Assembly: GCA_030388725.1 (NCBI GenBank)
Contig: CP128857.1
Span: 1,860,001-1,924,000 of the forward strand
Direction of reading: 5' to 3'
Source: Prodigiosinella aquatilis
Lineage (GTDB): Bacteria > Pseudomonadota > Gammaproteobacteria > Enterobacterales > Enterobacteriaceae
Length of the DNA stretch: 64,000 bases
Shown here: positions 42,845-51,807 of the stretch, piece by piece
Numbering within the stretch: position 1 is the first letter of the stretch
Layout: the number at the start of each line of letters is the position of its first letter
Position numbers and translations under genes: made by a program
The notes under the pieces: model-generated
What the model saw: the letters and a program-made list of their open reading frames with translations, nothing else
What the model was told of the DNA's origin: nothing
Database searches by the model: none

Positions 42845-44521
42845 ATGAATTTTTTAAAAAACATTACCATCAGGGCAATGATGTTAGTTATCCTCGGTTT
42901 ATTTCTATTACTTTGGGGGGGCGTGTCACTGTTTACCTTTTCTACACTAAGTGACATGAGCTCGTTGCTGGATTTCAGCCAAACGCAGGGAAAAAACTAC
43001 TCGGTGCTGGTGAAAGGAAACGATCAGTATTTCCGATCTGTGACACGCATGCTAAGAAGCGTTGATTTTTTACAGATTGGTGATACGGATAACGCCCAAA
43101 AAACGCTGGATGCGGCGGGTATTGCGATTAAAAATACCAAAGATGCACTTGAGCAATTCAAAGTAGCTCCGCATGAGGGGATTGAACAGCAAACCATTGA
43201 CACGATGATCTCAGTTTGGTCAGCGTTACTCAATTCCGGCATTGAGCCTATGTACAACGCACTAAAATCTCATCGGATAGATGATTTTCATCAGCTTTTT
43301 CGCCAATCCTACCCTTCGTTGAGTGTAAGTTTTGGCGTCGAGGCGGAAAAATACACCAAAATCATTCAGTCAGACACTGCCATCGAACAAGTGAATAGGC
43401 TAACGGTGTTCAGTAAGATCATATTAATGGCTGCGTTGGCGCTGGGTATCATTATTCTGATACTGAGTGACCGTTATCTGGTGAATTATCTGGTTAAGCC
43501 GATTGGCATGATGAAAAAGCATCTTGAGTTACTGACGGAGGGTAAACTAGGATTCGAGCTGGAAGCGTTCGGTCGCAACTGTGTCGGTCAACTGATCCCT
43601 TATATCAAGCAAATGCAGAATAGCCTGAGTAATACCGTTTCGGTTATTCGAGACAGCTCTTCCTCTATTTTTCAAGGGTCTAGTGAAATTCGGCTGGGGA
43701 ATAACGATCTTTCTGCTCGCACTGAACAACAGGCAGCCGCGTTACAGGAAACCGCAGCCAGCATGGAGCAACTCAGTTCCACAGTGAAACTGAATTCGGA
43801 AAACGTTCACCAGGCCAGCAAGCTGGCGCACGAAGCTTCGGTCGTTGCAAAAAAAGGGGGAGAAATCACTGGTGAAGTGGTGGGAACCATGGACAGCATT
43901 ACGGCCAGTTCACGCAAGATTGCCGATATCACCAGTGTTATCAACGGTATTGCATTTCAGACCAATATTCTGGCACTGAATGCGGCAGTAGAAGCGGCGC
44001 GTGCCGGGGAGCAGGGCCGTGGTTTTGCTGTTGTCGCCGGCGAGGTGCGTAATCTGGCCCAGCGTAGCGCCCAGGCAGCAAAAGAAATTGAAATTTTGAT
44101 CGCGGAGTCAGTCTCTCGCGTGGATATCGGTTCCAACCAGGTGAAACAGGCGGGTGACGCGATGGAAACCATCATTACATCCATCAGCCATGTTAATGAT
44201 CTGATTGGAGAAATTGCCTCCGCCTCTGATGAGCAGAGCCGCGGTATCAACCAGATTGGTCAGGCAGTCAATGAGATGGATGGTGTTACCCAGCAAAATG
44301 CGGCGCTGGTGCAGGAAGCGTCGTCAGCTGCGGAGTCTTTGGAAGAACAAGCCCGCCAATTGTCTGAAGCAGTAGCTGTGTTCCAACTGGGCAGCGATGA
44401 ACGACGCCCTGGCGGGAAGATTACCCCCGCCGTTGCGCTAAAACGCCCGACACTTGCATCGACATCTGCATTGGCTATCGCAGGTCGTAAAGCGGGTGAC
44501 AATAACTGGGAAACATTCTGA
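42845..44521 (+). CDS. Methyl-accepting chemotaxis protein with NWETF tail
   Basis: A 558-residue chemoreceptor. Membrane segment 1 covers about residues 10-32, the periplasmic four-helix ligand domain 33-190, segment 2 about 191-210, then HAMP and the long cytoplasmic coiled coil. The signaling tip is 'FQTNILALNAAVEAARAGEQ' and the methylation helices flank it. The protein ends in NWETF, the pentapeptide that binds CheR and CheB, as in Tsr and Tar. The ligand is not known. It is transcribed alone toward folE. Confidence 0.96.
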   Translation: MNFLKNITIRAMMLVILGLFLLLWGGVSLFTFSTLSDMSSLLDFSQTQGKNYSVLVKGNDQYFRSVTRMLRSVDFLQIGDTDNAQKTLDAAGIAIKNTKDALEQFKVAPHEGIEQQTIDTMISVWSALLNSGIEPMYNALKSHRIDDFHQLFRQSYPSLSVSFGVEAEKYTKIIQSDTAIEQVNRLTVFSKIILMAALALGIIILILSDRYLVNYLVKPIGMMKKHLELLTEGKLGFELEAFGRNCVGQLIPYIKQMQNSLSNTVSVIRDSSSSIFQGSSEIRLGNNDLSARTEQQAAALQETAASMEQLSSTVKLNSENVHQASKLAHEASVVAKKGGEITGEVVGTMDSITASSRKIADITSVINGIAFQTNILALNAAVEAARAGEQGRGFAVVAGEVRNLAQRSAQAAKEIEILIAESVSRVDIGSNQVKQAGDAMETIITSISHVNDLIGEIASASDEQSRGINQIGQAVNEMDGVTQQNAALVQEASSAAESLEEQARQLSEAVAVFQLGSDERRPGGKITPAVALKRPTLASTSALAIAGRKAGDNNWETF

Positions 44522-44577
44522 TCCGCTAGCCAGAAACCCATTCTGCCGTAGCGTTAATTATCAATAATGTCAGGTAA

Positions 44578-44603
44578 CCGCCATACCATATACTGTATGG
44601 CGG
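44578..44603. terminator. Hairpin after the chemoreceptor gene
   Basis: CCGCCATAC and GTATGGCGG form a 9-bp stem with an eight-base loop, 56 bases after the chemoreceptor stop. There is no T run, so it may be a weak or Rho-assisted terminator. Confidence 0.4.
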
Positions 44604-44768
44604 CGTATTGATAATGTGCCGACGATAGCGAAGAATCAGGGTAGCAAAAGAGCGCTTCCGGCATCGGAACGTCTGGCGTTATTGCCTGTCCACAAATCCA
44701 GTCGTTATGATCACTGTGAGAGATCCTGACGGTTTTCTCACAATTGGCGCACTTAACGTCGACAGCCT

Positions 44769-44806
44769 AAAATGGGACGGACGCTGAAAAGCGTTTGTTC
44801 CATTTT
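44769..44806 (+). terminator. 17-bp RNA hairpin with GAAA tetraloop
   Basis: AAAATGGGACGGACGCT pairs with AGCGTTTGTTCCATTTT through 14 Watson-Crick and three G-U pairs, closing a GAAA loop. The A-rich and T-rich ends make it work as an intrinsic terminator. G-U pairs exist only when the plus strand is transcribed. A smaller stem (TGTGAGA at 44715, TCTCACA at 44736) lies just upstream. It is in the 432-base gap between the chemoreceptor and folE, which has no gene; it may be the 3' end of a small RNA. Confidence 0.6.
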
Positions 44807-44953
44807 CGTTATTGATCAGCGGGTGATTGCAGCTATTTCATCAATCATGAGGAACAATCACTGGATAATCGTTATGCACTCAACTAGAGTGAAGTCGGCG
44901 TTTTATCCTGCTCTGCGCCAAAATAAGTTACACCTGCTGGAGAATAAATAATA

Positions 44954-45619
44954 ATGGCATCACCGTTAACAAAAGAAGCTGTCTTGGTGCATGAAGCATT
45001 GATGGCGCGTGGGTTGGAAACCCCATTGCGTGGCGAAATGTTGGATCGGGATATCCGTAAACGTCGCATTGCGGAACATATGACGGAAATCATGAACCTG
45101 CTCAGTCTTGATCTGGAGGACGATAGCCTTGCCGAGACGCCAGATCGCATCGCCAAAATGTATGTGGATGAAATATTCGCTGGTCTGGATTACAGCAACT
45201 TCCCGAAAATTACCATTATCGAAAACAAGATGAAGGTGGATGAGATGGTCACGGTGCGTGATATCACGCTGACCAGTACCTGTGAGCACCATTTCGTTAC
45301 TATCGATGGTAAAGCGACAGTCGCCTATATCCCCAAAGATGGCGTGATTGGATTGTCGAAAATTAACCGTATCGTACAATTCTTCTCGCAGCGCCCACAG
45401 GTGCAGGAACGGCTGACGCAACAGATTCTGATTGCGCTACAGGCTTTGTTGGGCACCAATAATGTGGCGGTATCCATTGATGCAGTACATTACTGTGTGA
45501 AAGCCCGTGGCATTCGTGATGCGACCAGTGCGACCACGACGACATCGCTGGGGGGATTATTCAAGTCCAGCCAGAATACTCGTCAGGAATTTTTACGCGC
45601 GGTGCGTCATCATAATTAA
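44954..45619 (+). CDS. folE: GTP cyclohydrolase I
   Basis: A 221-residue enzyme (E. coli 222) that makes dihydroneopterin triphosphate, the first step of folate synthesis. Zinc ligands are the Cys and His of 'TSTCEHHFVTIDG' and the Cys of 'VHYCVKARG'. 'GLSKINRIVQFFSQRPQVQE' is the family signature. It lies upstream of yeiB, as in E. coli. Confidence 0.97.
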   Translation: MASPLTKEAVLVHEALMARGLETPLRGEMLDRDIRKRRIAEHMTEIMNLLSLDLEDDSLAETPDRIAKMYVDEIFAGLDYSNFPKITIIENKMKVDEMVTVRDITLTSTCEHHFVTIDGKATVAYIPKDGVIGLSKINRIVQFFSQRPQVQERLTQQILIALQALLGTNNVAVSIDAVHYCVKARGIRDATSATTTTSLGGLFKSSQNTRQEFLRAVRHHN

Positions 45620-45806
45620 CCGACAAATCGCCGTTTACGCTGTGCCTGCTGTGGTGGGCACGGTTTTAGTGCGTTTCCTTGCGTCATAACGCCTGCCGTT
45701 ACACCTGTCTGAAGTACCCAACTTCATTTTATAGTGAGTAAAAGCGTAGGTTTTTGCCTTATCTGTCACTACAATTCACCGATAAACTTATCGCTTGCCG
45801 ACGGCC

Positions 45807-46985
45807 ATGTCACCACAATTAACGACACCACAATCAACGACACCACCGAGAATTGTTACTCTGGATTTCGCGCGCGGGATTGCCATTCTGGGTATTCTGC
45901 TACTTAACATCACCGCGTTTGGTTTGCCTGAAGCGGCCTACCTTAATCCTGCATATCGAGGACTACCGCCATTACGGGATGCCTGGACTTGGGCCATTGT
46001 GGATGGTGTGGCCCAGGCGAAATTCCTGACCATGTTTGCACTACTGTTTGGTGGTGGATTGCAGTTGCTGTTGCCGCGTGGTCGGCGCTGGATCCATGCC
46101 CGGCTATTCTGGTTGATGTTGATCGGTCTGATCCACAGTCTGTTTTTCTGGGATGGCGATATTCTGCTGGATTACGGGCTGATTGGGCTGGTGTGTTACG
46201 GCATGGTGCGCTATGCAGAAAATACCCAAGTGTTGCTAAAAAGCGGTGTGGCGATCTACCTGGCTGGCATAGGCATTCTGGCGATACTCAGTCAGATACT
46301 CAGCACGGACGGCGGGCGTTTCTGGCAGCCAAGCGTGGCCGACATGGCTTATGAAGCATACTGGCAGGCACACGGCGGGCCGACGGCCTGGAGCAATCGG
46401 TTATCGTTGTTGAGTGATAGTCTGCTGTCTTTGGGGGTACAGTCTGGCTGGTTGTTGATGGGAGCGATGTTGCTTGGCGCGGCGTTGATGCGCTGTGGCT
46501 GGCTGAAAGGCCAGTTCAGCCAGAACCATTATCGGCGGGTCGCAGTATGGTCGATCATCCCGGCAGTGGTGATTAATGGGGTAGGGATCACGCTACAATG
46601 GCAGTTGCACTGGGAATATCGCTGGTGTGGATTGTTACTGCAAATTCCCCGCGAACTTGGCGCGCCATTGCAGGCGATTGGCTATCTGGCGTTATGCTAC
46701 GGCTTTTGGCCCATATTAAGTCGTTGGCGAATCACTTACTGGGTTGCCGATATTGGACGGATGGCCTTGAGTAGTTATCTGTTGCAGACCTTGATTTGCA
46801 CGACACTGTTTAACCGTATGGGGCTATTTATGCAGTTGGACCGTTTACAATTGCTGGCGCTGGTTCCGGGTGTATGGTTACTCAATTTTCTGTTTGCCCG
46901 TGCTTGGTTACGGTTTTTCCAGCAGGGACCGATGGAGTGGATGTGGCGTTATCTCACCCGATGGGTGGCGGAAAAGCCGGTTTAA
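45807..46985 (+). CDS. yeiB: YeiB, DUF418 inner-membrane protein
   Basis: A 392-residue membrane protein with about ten hydrophobic segments. 'RIVTLDFARGIAILGILLLN' and the C-terminal 'RMALSSYLLQTLICTTLF' and 'GPMEWMWRYLT' are family signatures of DUF418. Function is unknown. ATG 45807 is preferred to a TTG at 45795. It is convergent with sanA and overlaps it by four bases. Confidence 0.92.
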   Translation: MSPQLTTPQSTTPPRIVTLDFARGIAILGILLLNITAFGLPEAAYLNPAYRGLPPLRDAWTWAIVDGVAQAKFLTMFALLFGGGLQLLLPRGRRWIHARLFWLMLIGLIHSLFFWDGDILLDYGLIGLVCYGMVRYAENTQVLLKSGVAIYLAGIGILAILSQILSTDGGRFWQPSVADMAYEAYWQAHGGPTAWSNRLSLLSDSLLSLGVQSGWLLMGAMLLGAALMRCGWLKGQFSQNHYRRVAVWSIIPAVVINGVGITLQWQLHWEYRWCGLLLQIPRELGAPLQAIGYLALCYGFWPILSRWRITYWVADIGRMALSSYLLQTLICTTLFNRMGLFMQLDRLQLLALVPGVWLLNFLFARAWLRFFQQGPMEWMWRYLTRWVAEKPV

Positions 46986-47743
46986 GGTCGAGGGTCGCCA
47001 ATCGTTGTCTCGGGGGTATTGAGTGGTTGTTCTGTTTTGGTGACCGAGGGAATAATCTGCTCTGGTAGTACCACCGGGTAGCCCGGTTCACCCGTGTCTA
47101 TTTTATATTTTGCCGGAATAGGGATTACCGGCCCCAGAAATCGGGGTTCCCGTTTTAGTATGTAAAGGTCAAACAGCGTGCCGATACGGGCACCGAATTC
47201 CCTGAGTCGTACCAGCCAGATATCCTTCGGCGAAGGAACCGCATAACACTGAGCCTGAATGTCCAGATGCAGGGCAATAAATAATGCACGCTCGCAATGG
47301 AAACGTTGAGTGATGATGGTGAAATCGTTGGTATCAAAAACTTTGCGGGTTCGGATAATGGAATCCAGGGTACGAAACCCTGCGTAATCCAGCACGATAT
47401 CTGCCGGAGGGACGCCGGCGGATATCAGATCCCGTCGCATGGTCATCGGTTCGTTATAATTTTGCTGTGCATTGTCACCACTGAGAAGCAGGTATTTGAC
47501 TTTCCCACTGTTATAAGCGTTCAACGCGCCCTGAATTCGGAAAAGGTAATACTGGTTGATGACTCCGGCACGGTAATACTTGGCGGTGCCAAGAACTACG
47601 CCGACTTTGCGTGATGGTAGGTCCTGCAACCGGTCATAAATATAAGGCGCTGTGCGCCAACTTATACAACGGTCAAGCAGAAATGCGGCGCACACCAGCA
47701 CGATAAAGCTGATGAAAAAACCGTATATCAGGCGTACCCACAT
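46982..47743 (-). CDS. sanA: SanA, DUF218 envelope protein
   Basis: A 253-residue protein with one N-terminal membrane segment (residues about 5-25) and a periplasmic DUF218 domain. 'VGVVLGTAKYYRAGVINQYY', 'LLLSGDNAQQNYNEP' and 'DYAGFRTLDSIIRTRKVF' match E. coli SanA closely. It supports the barrier to vancomycin at high temperature. The C-terminal tail is slightly longer than in E. coli. ATG 47743 gives the usual N terminus. Confidence 0.95.
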   Translation of the reverse strand: MWVRLIYGFFISFIVLVCAAFLLDRCISWRTAPYIYDRLQDLPSRKVGVVLGTAKYYRAGVINQYYLFRIQGALNAYNSGKVKYLLLSGDNAQQNYNEPMTMRRDLISAGVPPADIVLDYAGFRTLDSIIRTRKVFDTNDFTIITQRFHCERALFIALHLDIQAQCYAVPSPKDIWLVRLREFGARIGTLFDLYILKREPRFLGPVIPIPAKYKIDTGEPGYPVVLPEQIIPSVTKTEQPLNTPETTIGDPRP

Positions 47744-47894
47744 GCTTTCTGCCTTACTCCGCACAAACAATCATCAGGCAAGGCTACTTTACCTATCCGA
47801 TGGACGCAAGGTGAAGCGTCTGGATGCCGGGGTTGTTGGCGCTTTTTACGGCAGTCGTGTTTGGGGGAGGGGGAATTTATTGCCAATTCTGGCC

Positions 47895-47928
47895 AAAAGC
47901 AAACCCTGAACATCGGTTCAGGGTTTGC
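47895..47928 (-). terminator. Rho-independent terminator of rimO
   Basis: A perfect 13-bp stem GCAAACCCTGAAC / GTTCAGGGTTTGC with a four-base loop. On the minus strand it is followed by TTTTGG. It lies 11 bases past the rimO stop. Confidence 0.88.
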
Positions 47929-47938
47929 GTGCCAAGAT

Positions 47939-49342
47939 TCAGATCAGACTGCCCCACAGATCATACTCGTCCGCGTGTTCGATTTTCACTGTCACCATAT
48001 CGCCGACGTTGACTCGTGTTTCTCCATTCAGATAAACCGCGCCGTCGATTTCCGGTGCATCCGCCATACTGCGACCGATCGCGCCTTCTTCATCCACTTC
48101 ATCGATCAGAACCCGCAATTCTCGGCCAATCTTAGCCTGCAAACGCTGAGCGGAAATCTGTTGCTGTAGTTGCATGAATTGATGGTAGCGTGCTTCTTTG
48201 ATGTCTTCCGGTACCGGATCAGGCAGCAAGTTGGCACTGGCACCCTCTACCGGGCTGAATCTGAAACAGCCCACGCGGTCCAGTTGTGCTTCCTGCAGAA
48301 AATCCAGCAGCATCTGGAAATCCTCTTCGGTTTCACCGGGGAAGCCGACGATAAAGGTTGAGCGTAACGTTAAATCCGGGCAGATTTCACGCCAACGTTT
48401 GATGCGTTCCAGTGTCCGTTCCACCGCGCCGGGACGTTTCATCAGCTTCAGAATTTTCGGGCTGGCGTGTTGAAGTGGAATATCCAGATAAGGCAGGATT
48501 TTGCCGGCAGCCATCAGCGGGATGACTTCGTCAACGTGTGGATAAGGATAGACATAATGCAGACGTATCCAGATATTCAGCGTTGCCAACTGTTCACATA
48601 GACTAACCATGCTGGTTTTTACTGGCTGCCCGTTCCAGAAACCGGTGCGGTGCTTGATGTCGACGCCGTAGGCGGATGTATCCTGCGAGATGATCAAGAG
48701 TTCTTTAACGCCGGATTCAGCCAGACGTTTTGCTTCATCCAGTACCTCGCCAACGGCCCGACTATCCAGATCGCCACGCATGGAGGGGATGATGCAGAAG
48801 GTGCAACGATGGTCGCAACCTTCAGAAATTTTCAGGTAGGCATAATGGCGTGGTGTCAGCTTTACACCGGCAGCGGGCACCAGACTGGTAAAGGGGTTGT
48901 GCTCCGGTTTGGGCACATAGTGATGTACATGGGAGAGTACCTGTTCATAGCTGTGTGGCCCGGTAATTTCCAGCACTTTGGGGTGAACTTCACGGATGCG
49001 ATTTTCTTTGGCGCCCAAACACCCGGTGACAATCACTTTTCCGTTTTCATTAAGGGCTTCACCAATGGCTTCCAGTGATTCTTGCACGGCACTATCAATA
49101 AAACCGCACGTATTGACGATGACCAGATCGGCGTCGTCATAGCTAGGCACGACCTGATAACCTTCGGTCCGCAACTCGGTCAGGATGCGCTCGGAATCCA
49201 CCAGATTTTTCGGACACCCCAGACTGATCACTCCGATTTTTCGGGATTGGGAGGGGTTGCCGCCTTTGTCCATCGTCGTCAGTGTTTTCTGAGGGGCAGC
49301 AAGTGTTGTGGTCTGTGAAGGATCAAAGGTGTTAACAGTCAT
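47939..49342 (-). CDS. rimO: Ribosomal protein S12 methylthiotransferase
   Basis: A 467-residue radical SAM enzyme that methylthiolates Asp of ribosomal protein S12. The N-terminal UPF0004 domain ligates one 4Fe-4S cluster ('SLGCPKNLVDSER', 'VNTCGFI', 'VTGCLGAKE'); the radical SAM cluster is bound by 'CDHRCTFC'; a TRAM domain ends the protein. The start at 49342 gives about 26 residues more than E. coli RimO; ATG 49273 would give the usual length, but has no ribosome site. No bssR or bssS gene follows. Confidence 0.96.
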   Translation of the reverse strand: MTVNTFDPSQTTTLAAPQKTLTTMDKGGNPSQSRKIGVISLGCPKNLVDSERILTELRTEGYQVVPSYDDADLVIVNTCGFIDSAVQESLEAIGEALNENGKVIVTGCLGAKENRIREVHPKVLEITGPHSYEQVLSHVHHYVPKPEHNPFTSLVPAAGVKLTPRHYAYLKISEGCDHRCTFCIIPSMRGDLDSRAVGEVLDEAKRLAESGVKELLIISQDTSAYGVDIKHRTGFWNGQPVKTSMVSLCEQLATLNIWIRLHYVYPYPHVDEVIPLMAAGKILPYLDIPLQHASPKILKLMKRPGAVERTLERIKRWREICPDLTLRSTFIVGFPGETEEDFQMLLDFLQEAQLDRVGCFRFSPVEGASANLLPDPVPEDIKEARYHQFMQLQQQISAQRLQAKIGRELRVLIDEVDEEGAIGRSMADAPEIDGAVYLNGETRVNVGDMVTVKIEHADEYDLWGSLI

Positions 49343-49475
49343 AGCATCTCATACATCGTGTTGTGCCGGAGTGGTGCCGGAAAAAGTCGGCGGATTATAC
49401 CTGAATAGGCGTGAAGAAACAGTCCCGCATGTTCAAAAAACAGCCAGCCCGGTCGGGATTCGGGTTTATTCAAAG

Positions 49476-49504
49476 TCACACCCACCTTGAACGGGTGGGT
49501 GTGA
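49476..49504. terminator. Hairpin after the glutathione transferase gene
   Basis: TCACACCCACC and GGTGGGTGTGA form an 11-bp stem with a seven-base loop, six bases past the stop of gstB. The T run (TGTTTTTAG) lies on the plus-strand side; on the minus strand only CTTTG follows. Confidence 0.6.
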
Positions 49505-49509
49505 TGTTT

Positions 49510-50127
49510 TTAGCTCAAGGGTAACATTACCGTTTGTTTGAAAGCATTACGCTGGGTGAGCTGCTGGTACCATCGTTCCAGATGCGGATGCGTCTGGCGC
49601 GGAATGTCCATCGAAAACCAGCCATAAGCATAACAACCTAATGGGATATCACCGACACCGAATGTTTCACCAGAAAGCCAGGGCTGTTTTGCCAGCGTCA
49701 TATCGATGATCGTAAACAATTTTTCACAGCGTTCAATCCCTGCTTCGATGACTGACATATCTCGTTTTTCCGGCGCGGTGCGTACCATGCCCAGAAACAC
49801 ATTTTGAAACGGTATGCTGAAGGCCGTTGTCCAGTCCATCCATTTTTCCGCACTGGCACGCGCTTTGGCATCAGCAAGGTACAATGAACCTTGTCCATAT
49901 TGCGCTGCCAGATAACGCACAATGGTGTTGGATTCCCATAGCACCAACTCGTCATCCTGTAAGCAAGGAACCAATCCATTAGGGTTCATGGCCAGATAGT
50001 CTGCATCATGATTGCGGCCAAACTTACCACCCGCCAGAATATGCTCGTATGGCAGTCCCAATTCAGTGGCACACCAGCGTACTTTTTTCACATTTGTGGA
50101 GTTGTCACGTCCCCATATTTTCAACAT
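49510..50127 (-). CDS. gstB: Glutathione S-transferase GstB
   Basis: A 205-residue GST with an N-terminal thioredoxin-like domain and helical C-terminal domain. 'WGRDNSTNVKKVRW', 'AMNPNGLVPCL' (the cis-proline loop) and 'LWESNTIVRYLAAQYGQ' match E. coli GstB (YliJ). It conjugates glutathione with electrophiles such as bromoacetate. It lies between rimO and dacC, as in E. coli. Confidence 0.92.
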   Translation of the reverse strand: MLKIWGRDNSTNVKKVRWCATELGLPYEHILAGGKFGRNHDADYLAMNPNGLVPCLQDDELVLWESNTIVRYLAAQYGQGSLYLADAKARASAEKWMDWTTAFSIPFQNVFLGMVRTAPEKRDMSVIEAGIERCEKLFTIIDMTLAKQPWLSGETFGVGDIPLGCYAYGWFSMDIPRQTHPHLERWYQQLTQRNAFKQTVMLPLS

Positions 50128-50404
50128 TGAATATCTCCTTTGTCTCTCATTAGCTCAAACCTGATATCGGTAAGGTTGTTGCGATAAGTCAAATCTTCAC
50201 GGGCATAAAGTGCTATGTCGCGTAGTCACACCCCAGAGCATAGGAAATAATGTTTACTATTTATGAATTACTTTAACTTTCCCAACAATGACAGCCAGTT
50301 ATTTATCCGACCGGAAAGTATTTTATGACCATTTACCCAGCGGATCCGTGTGGCACTGTGTAGACGGTTGGTTCCCAGTATACCGCTCGTCGTCGCACAA
50401 AACG

Positions 50405-50491
50405 ATTCACATACCATTATATTTAGGGCGGTGGCAGGAGGCGGTAAAGCCTGAGCTGCCGAAAAAGGCGATAAGATAATGGTATGTGAAT
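50405..50491. repeat. 16-bp perfect inverted repeat
   Basis: ATTCACATACCATTAT at 50405-50420 is repeated in inverse form at 50476-50491, with 55 bases between. It lies directly before the decayed permease gene. It could be the remains of a small mobile element or a stem in an RNA. Confidence 0.45.
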
Positions 50492-50517
50492 TCAGTGATG
50501 ATGTTCAGCCCAATCTG

Positions 50518-50815
50518 ATGCTGGCAAAGAGCAGGAGCGCGAACAGTAGACAGCTGTTCAGTACGGTGCTGGTAAATATCATCCGTTCAAAACCCGTTAT
50601 AATATGGTTGGTCTTGCTGTTGTCCTGGCCCTGAATCCTGTCCGACAACACTATCGGATCGATTGCGGTGGCGATCTGGTAATACGTTTTGCTTACTATC
50701 ATTATGAAACGCTAGTGATGGTTGTAACGGTTATCGCGTTGATCATCCTGGTGTAGTAGTGCAGGTTTTGGGGGGCTGGTTTGCCAAATGTGCCGATAAG
50801 CGCGAACGTTGCTAA
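50518..50815 (+). pseudogene. Remnant of a MetI-type ABC transporter permease
   Basis: Pieces of a methionine-type permease can be read in different frames: 'FSTVLVNIIRSKPVIIWLV' (the conserved VNIxRSIPFIIL segment), then 'GGDLVIRFAYYHYE' and 'TLVMVVTVIALIILV' (the GGLGDL-RYGY and last membrane segments), then 'VQVLGGWFAKCADKR' (the C terminus). They are separated by stops and shifts, and the N-terminal and central parts are missing. Real genes do not overlap it. The rest of the gap 50128-50988 has no gene I can support. Confidence 0.7.
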
Positions 50816-50925
50816 ATGCTGAGTTTAGTACCGCCATACTTCATGTTGCAGATGCATTGACCCTCCTGCAACTCGAATTATTGAGTGCATAAAATTAGCC
50901 TGGTAATTATTTGGATTTGAAAATA

Positions 50926-50952
50926 ATTAACCACCTTAATAAGAGGTGGTTA
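50926..50952 (-). terminator. Terminator of the RhlA-like gene
   Basis: TAACCACCT and AGGTGGTTA form a 9-bp stem around a seven-base loop. On the minus strand ATTATTTTC follows. It lies about 37 bases past the stop of the RhlA-like gene. Confidence 0.65.
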
Positions 50953-50988
50953 GCGCCATGGAAGAGGGATAACTAAAGGGGAAAATCA

Positions 50989-51807
50989 TCAAGCCAGGAA
51001 TGAAATAATGGCCTGTGCGACCCTTTTTGCGGCTTTTCTATTTTCCAGATCCAGGAAGTGGCCTGCTTCTGGTACGGTGTTGAATTGGCAATTACTGATG
51101 TAGCATCCCATTTTCTGAATATCTTCAGCTGTTGTGTATTCATCATCTTCGCCATTGAGGAATAGCACCTCTGCGTTAATCTTTTTAAAGATATCAATAT
51201 AATTTTCTTCTTTCAGACTGAGAACCTGATCAATATGAAAACTGACTTGCTGGAACGCAAATTCATCCAGTGCAGAAAGATGTTTGAGATTGATATGCTT
51301 TAATAATGGCGGTAAAAATTTACCGACTTCCTCATTCAACAATACCGCCGCATCTTCAAATCGCTTGGAGTGAATGCATGCTCTGGCCTGTTCAACATAA
51401 TTGCGCATTTTGTCGTTGAGATTGGCCGAAAATGAGGCAATGACCGCTTTCTTGATTTGCCCTGGTTTTTTTGACAATGCCAGCAATGATGACAAACCAC
51501 CCCATGAAATGGAGATAATGTACTGTGGCTCAAGCACTTCGATTAAATTAAGCAGGATATTGACTTCATCATCTTTGGTAATGACATGACTTAAATCATT
51601 ATGTTCCAGCGACTCACCAAGAAAAGGCAAATCGAAAAGAATAATGTTAAATTTTCCTGAAAGGTTTTTGACGGTATTTTTAAAAGCCGCAGTGGTTGAT
51701 AATGCACCATTAACCATTATCACAGTTTCATTATCAGGATTGGATATATGCTTTTCAACATATACATTCCAGGACTTGTAATTGACAATACTTTTCTCTA
51801 TAGCCAT
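50989..51807 (-). CDS. rhlA: RhlA homologue, 3-(3-hydroxyalkanoyloxy)alkanoate synthase
   Basis: A 272-residue alpha/beta hydrolase-fold enzyme that matches Pseudomonas RhlA along its length: 'VIMVNGALSTTAAF', 'ILFDLPFLGESLEHN', 'VITKDDEVNILLNLIE', 'SISWGGLSSLLALS' (nucleophile serine), 'LNEEVGKFLPPLL', 'SFHIDQVL', 'DEYTTAEDI' and 'GHFLDLE'. RhlA joins two 3-hydroxyacyl groups from fatty acid synthesis into the lipid half of rhamnolipids, itself a surfactant. No RhlB glycosyltransferase is next to it, so free HAA or another conjugate is the likely product. It is flanked by AT-rich gaps and is absent at this place in E. coli. Confidence 0.9.
   Translation of the reverse strand: MAIEKSIVNYKSWNVYVEKHISNPDNETVIMVNGALSTTAAFKNTVKNLSGKFNIILFDLPFLGESLEHNDLSHVITKDDEVNILLNLIEVLEPQYIISISWGGLSSLLALSKKPGQIKKAVIASFSANLNDKMRNYVEQARACIHSKRFEDAAVLLNEEVGKFLPPLLKHINLKHLSALDEFAFQQVSFHIDQVLSLKEENYIDIFKKINAEVLFLNGEDDEYTTAEDIQKMGCYISNCQFNTVPEAGHFLDLENRKAAKRVAQAIISFLA

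Noticed and set aside
50288..50479. Plus-strand frame of 63 codons
   Set aside because: Its start is a plain ATG without ribosome site, it crosses the inverted repeat, and the product resembles nothing known.
50505..50702. Minus-strand frame of 65 codons with hydrophobic end
   Set aside because: It is the reverse strand of the decayed MetI-type permease, which explains the hydrophobic composition.
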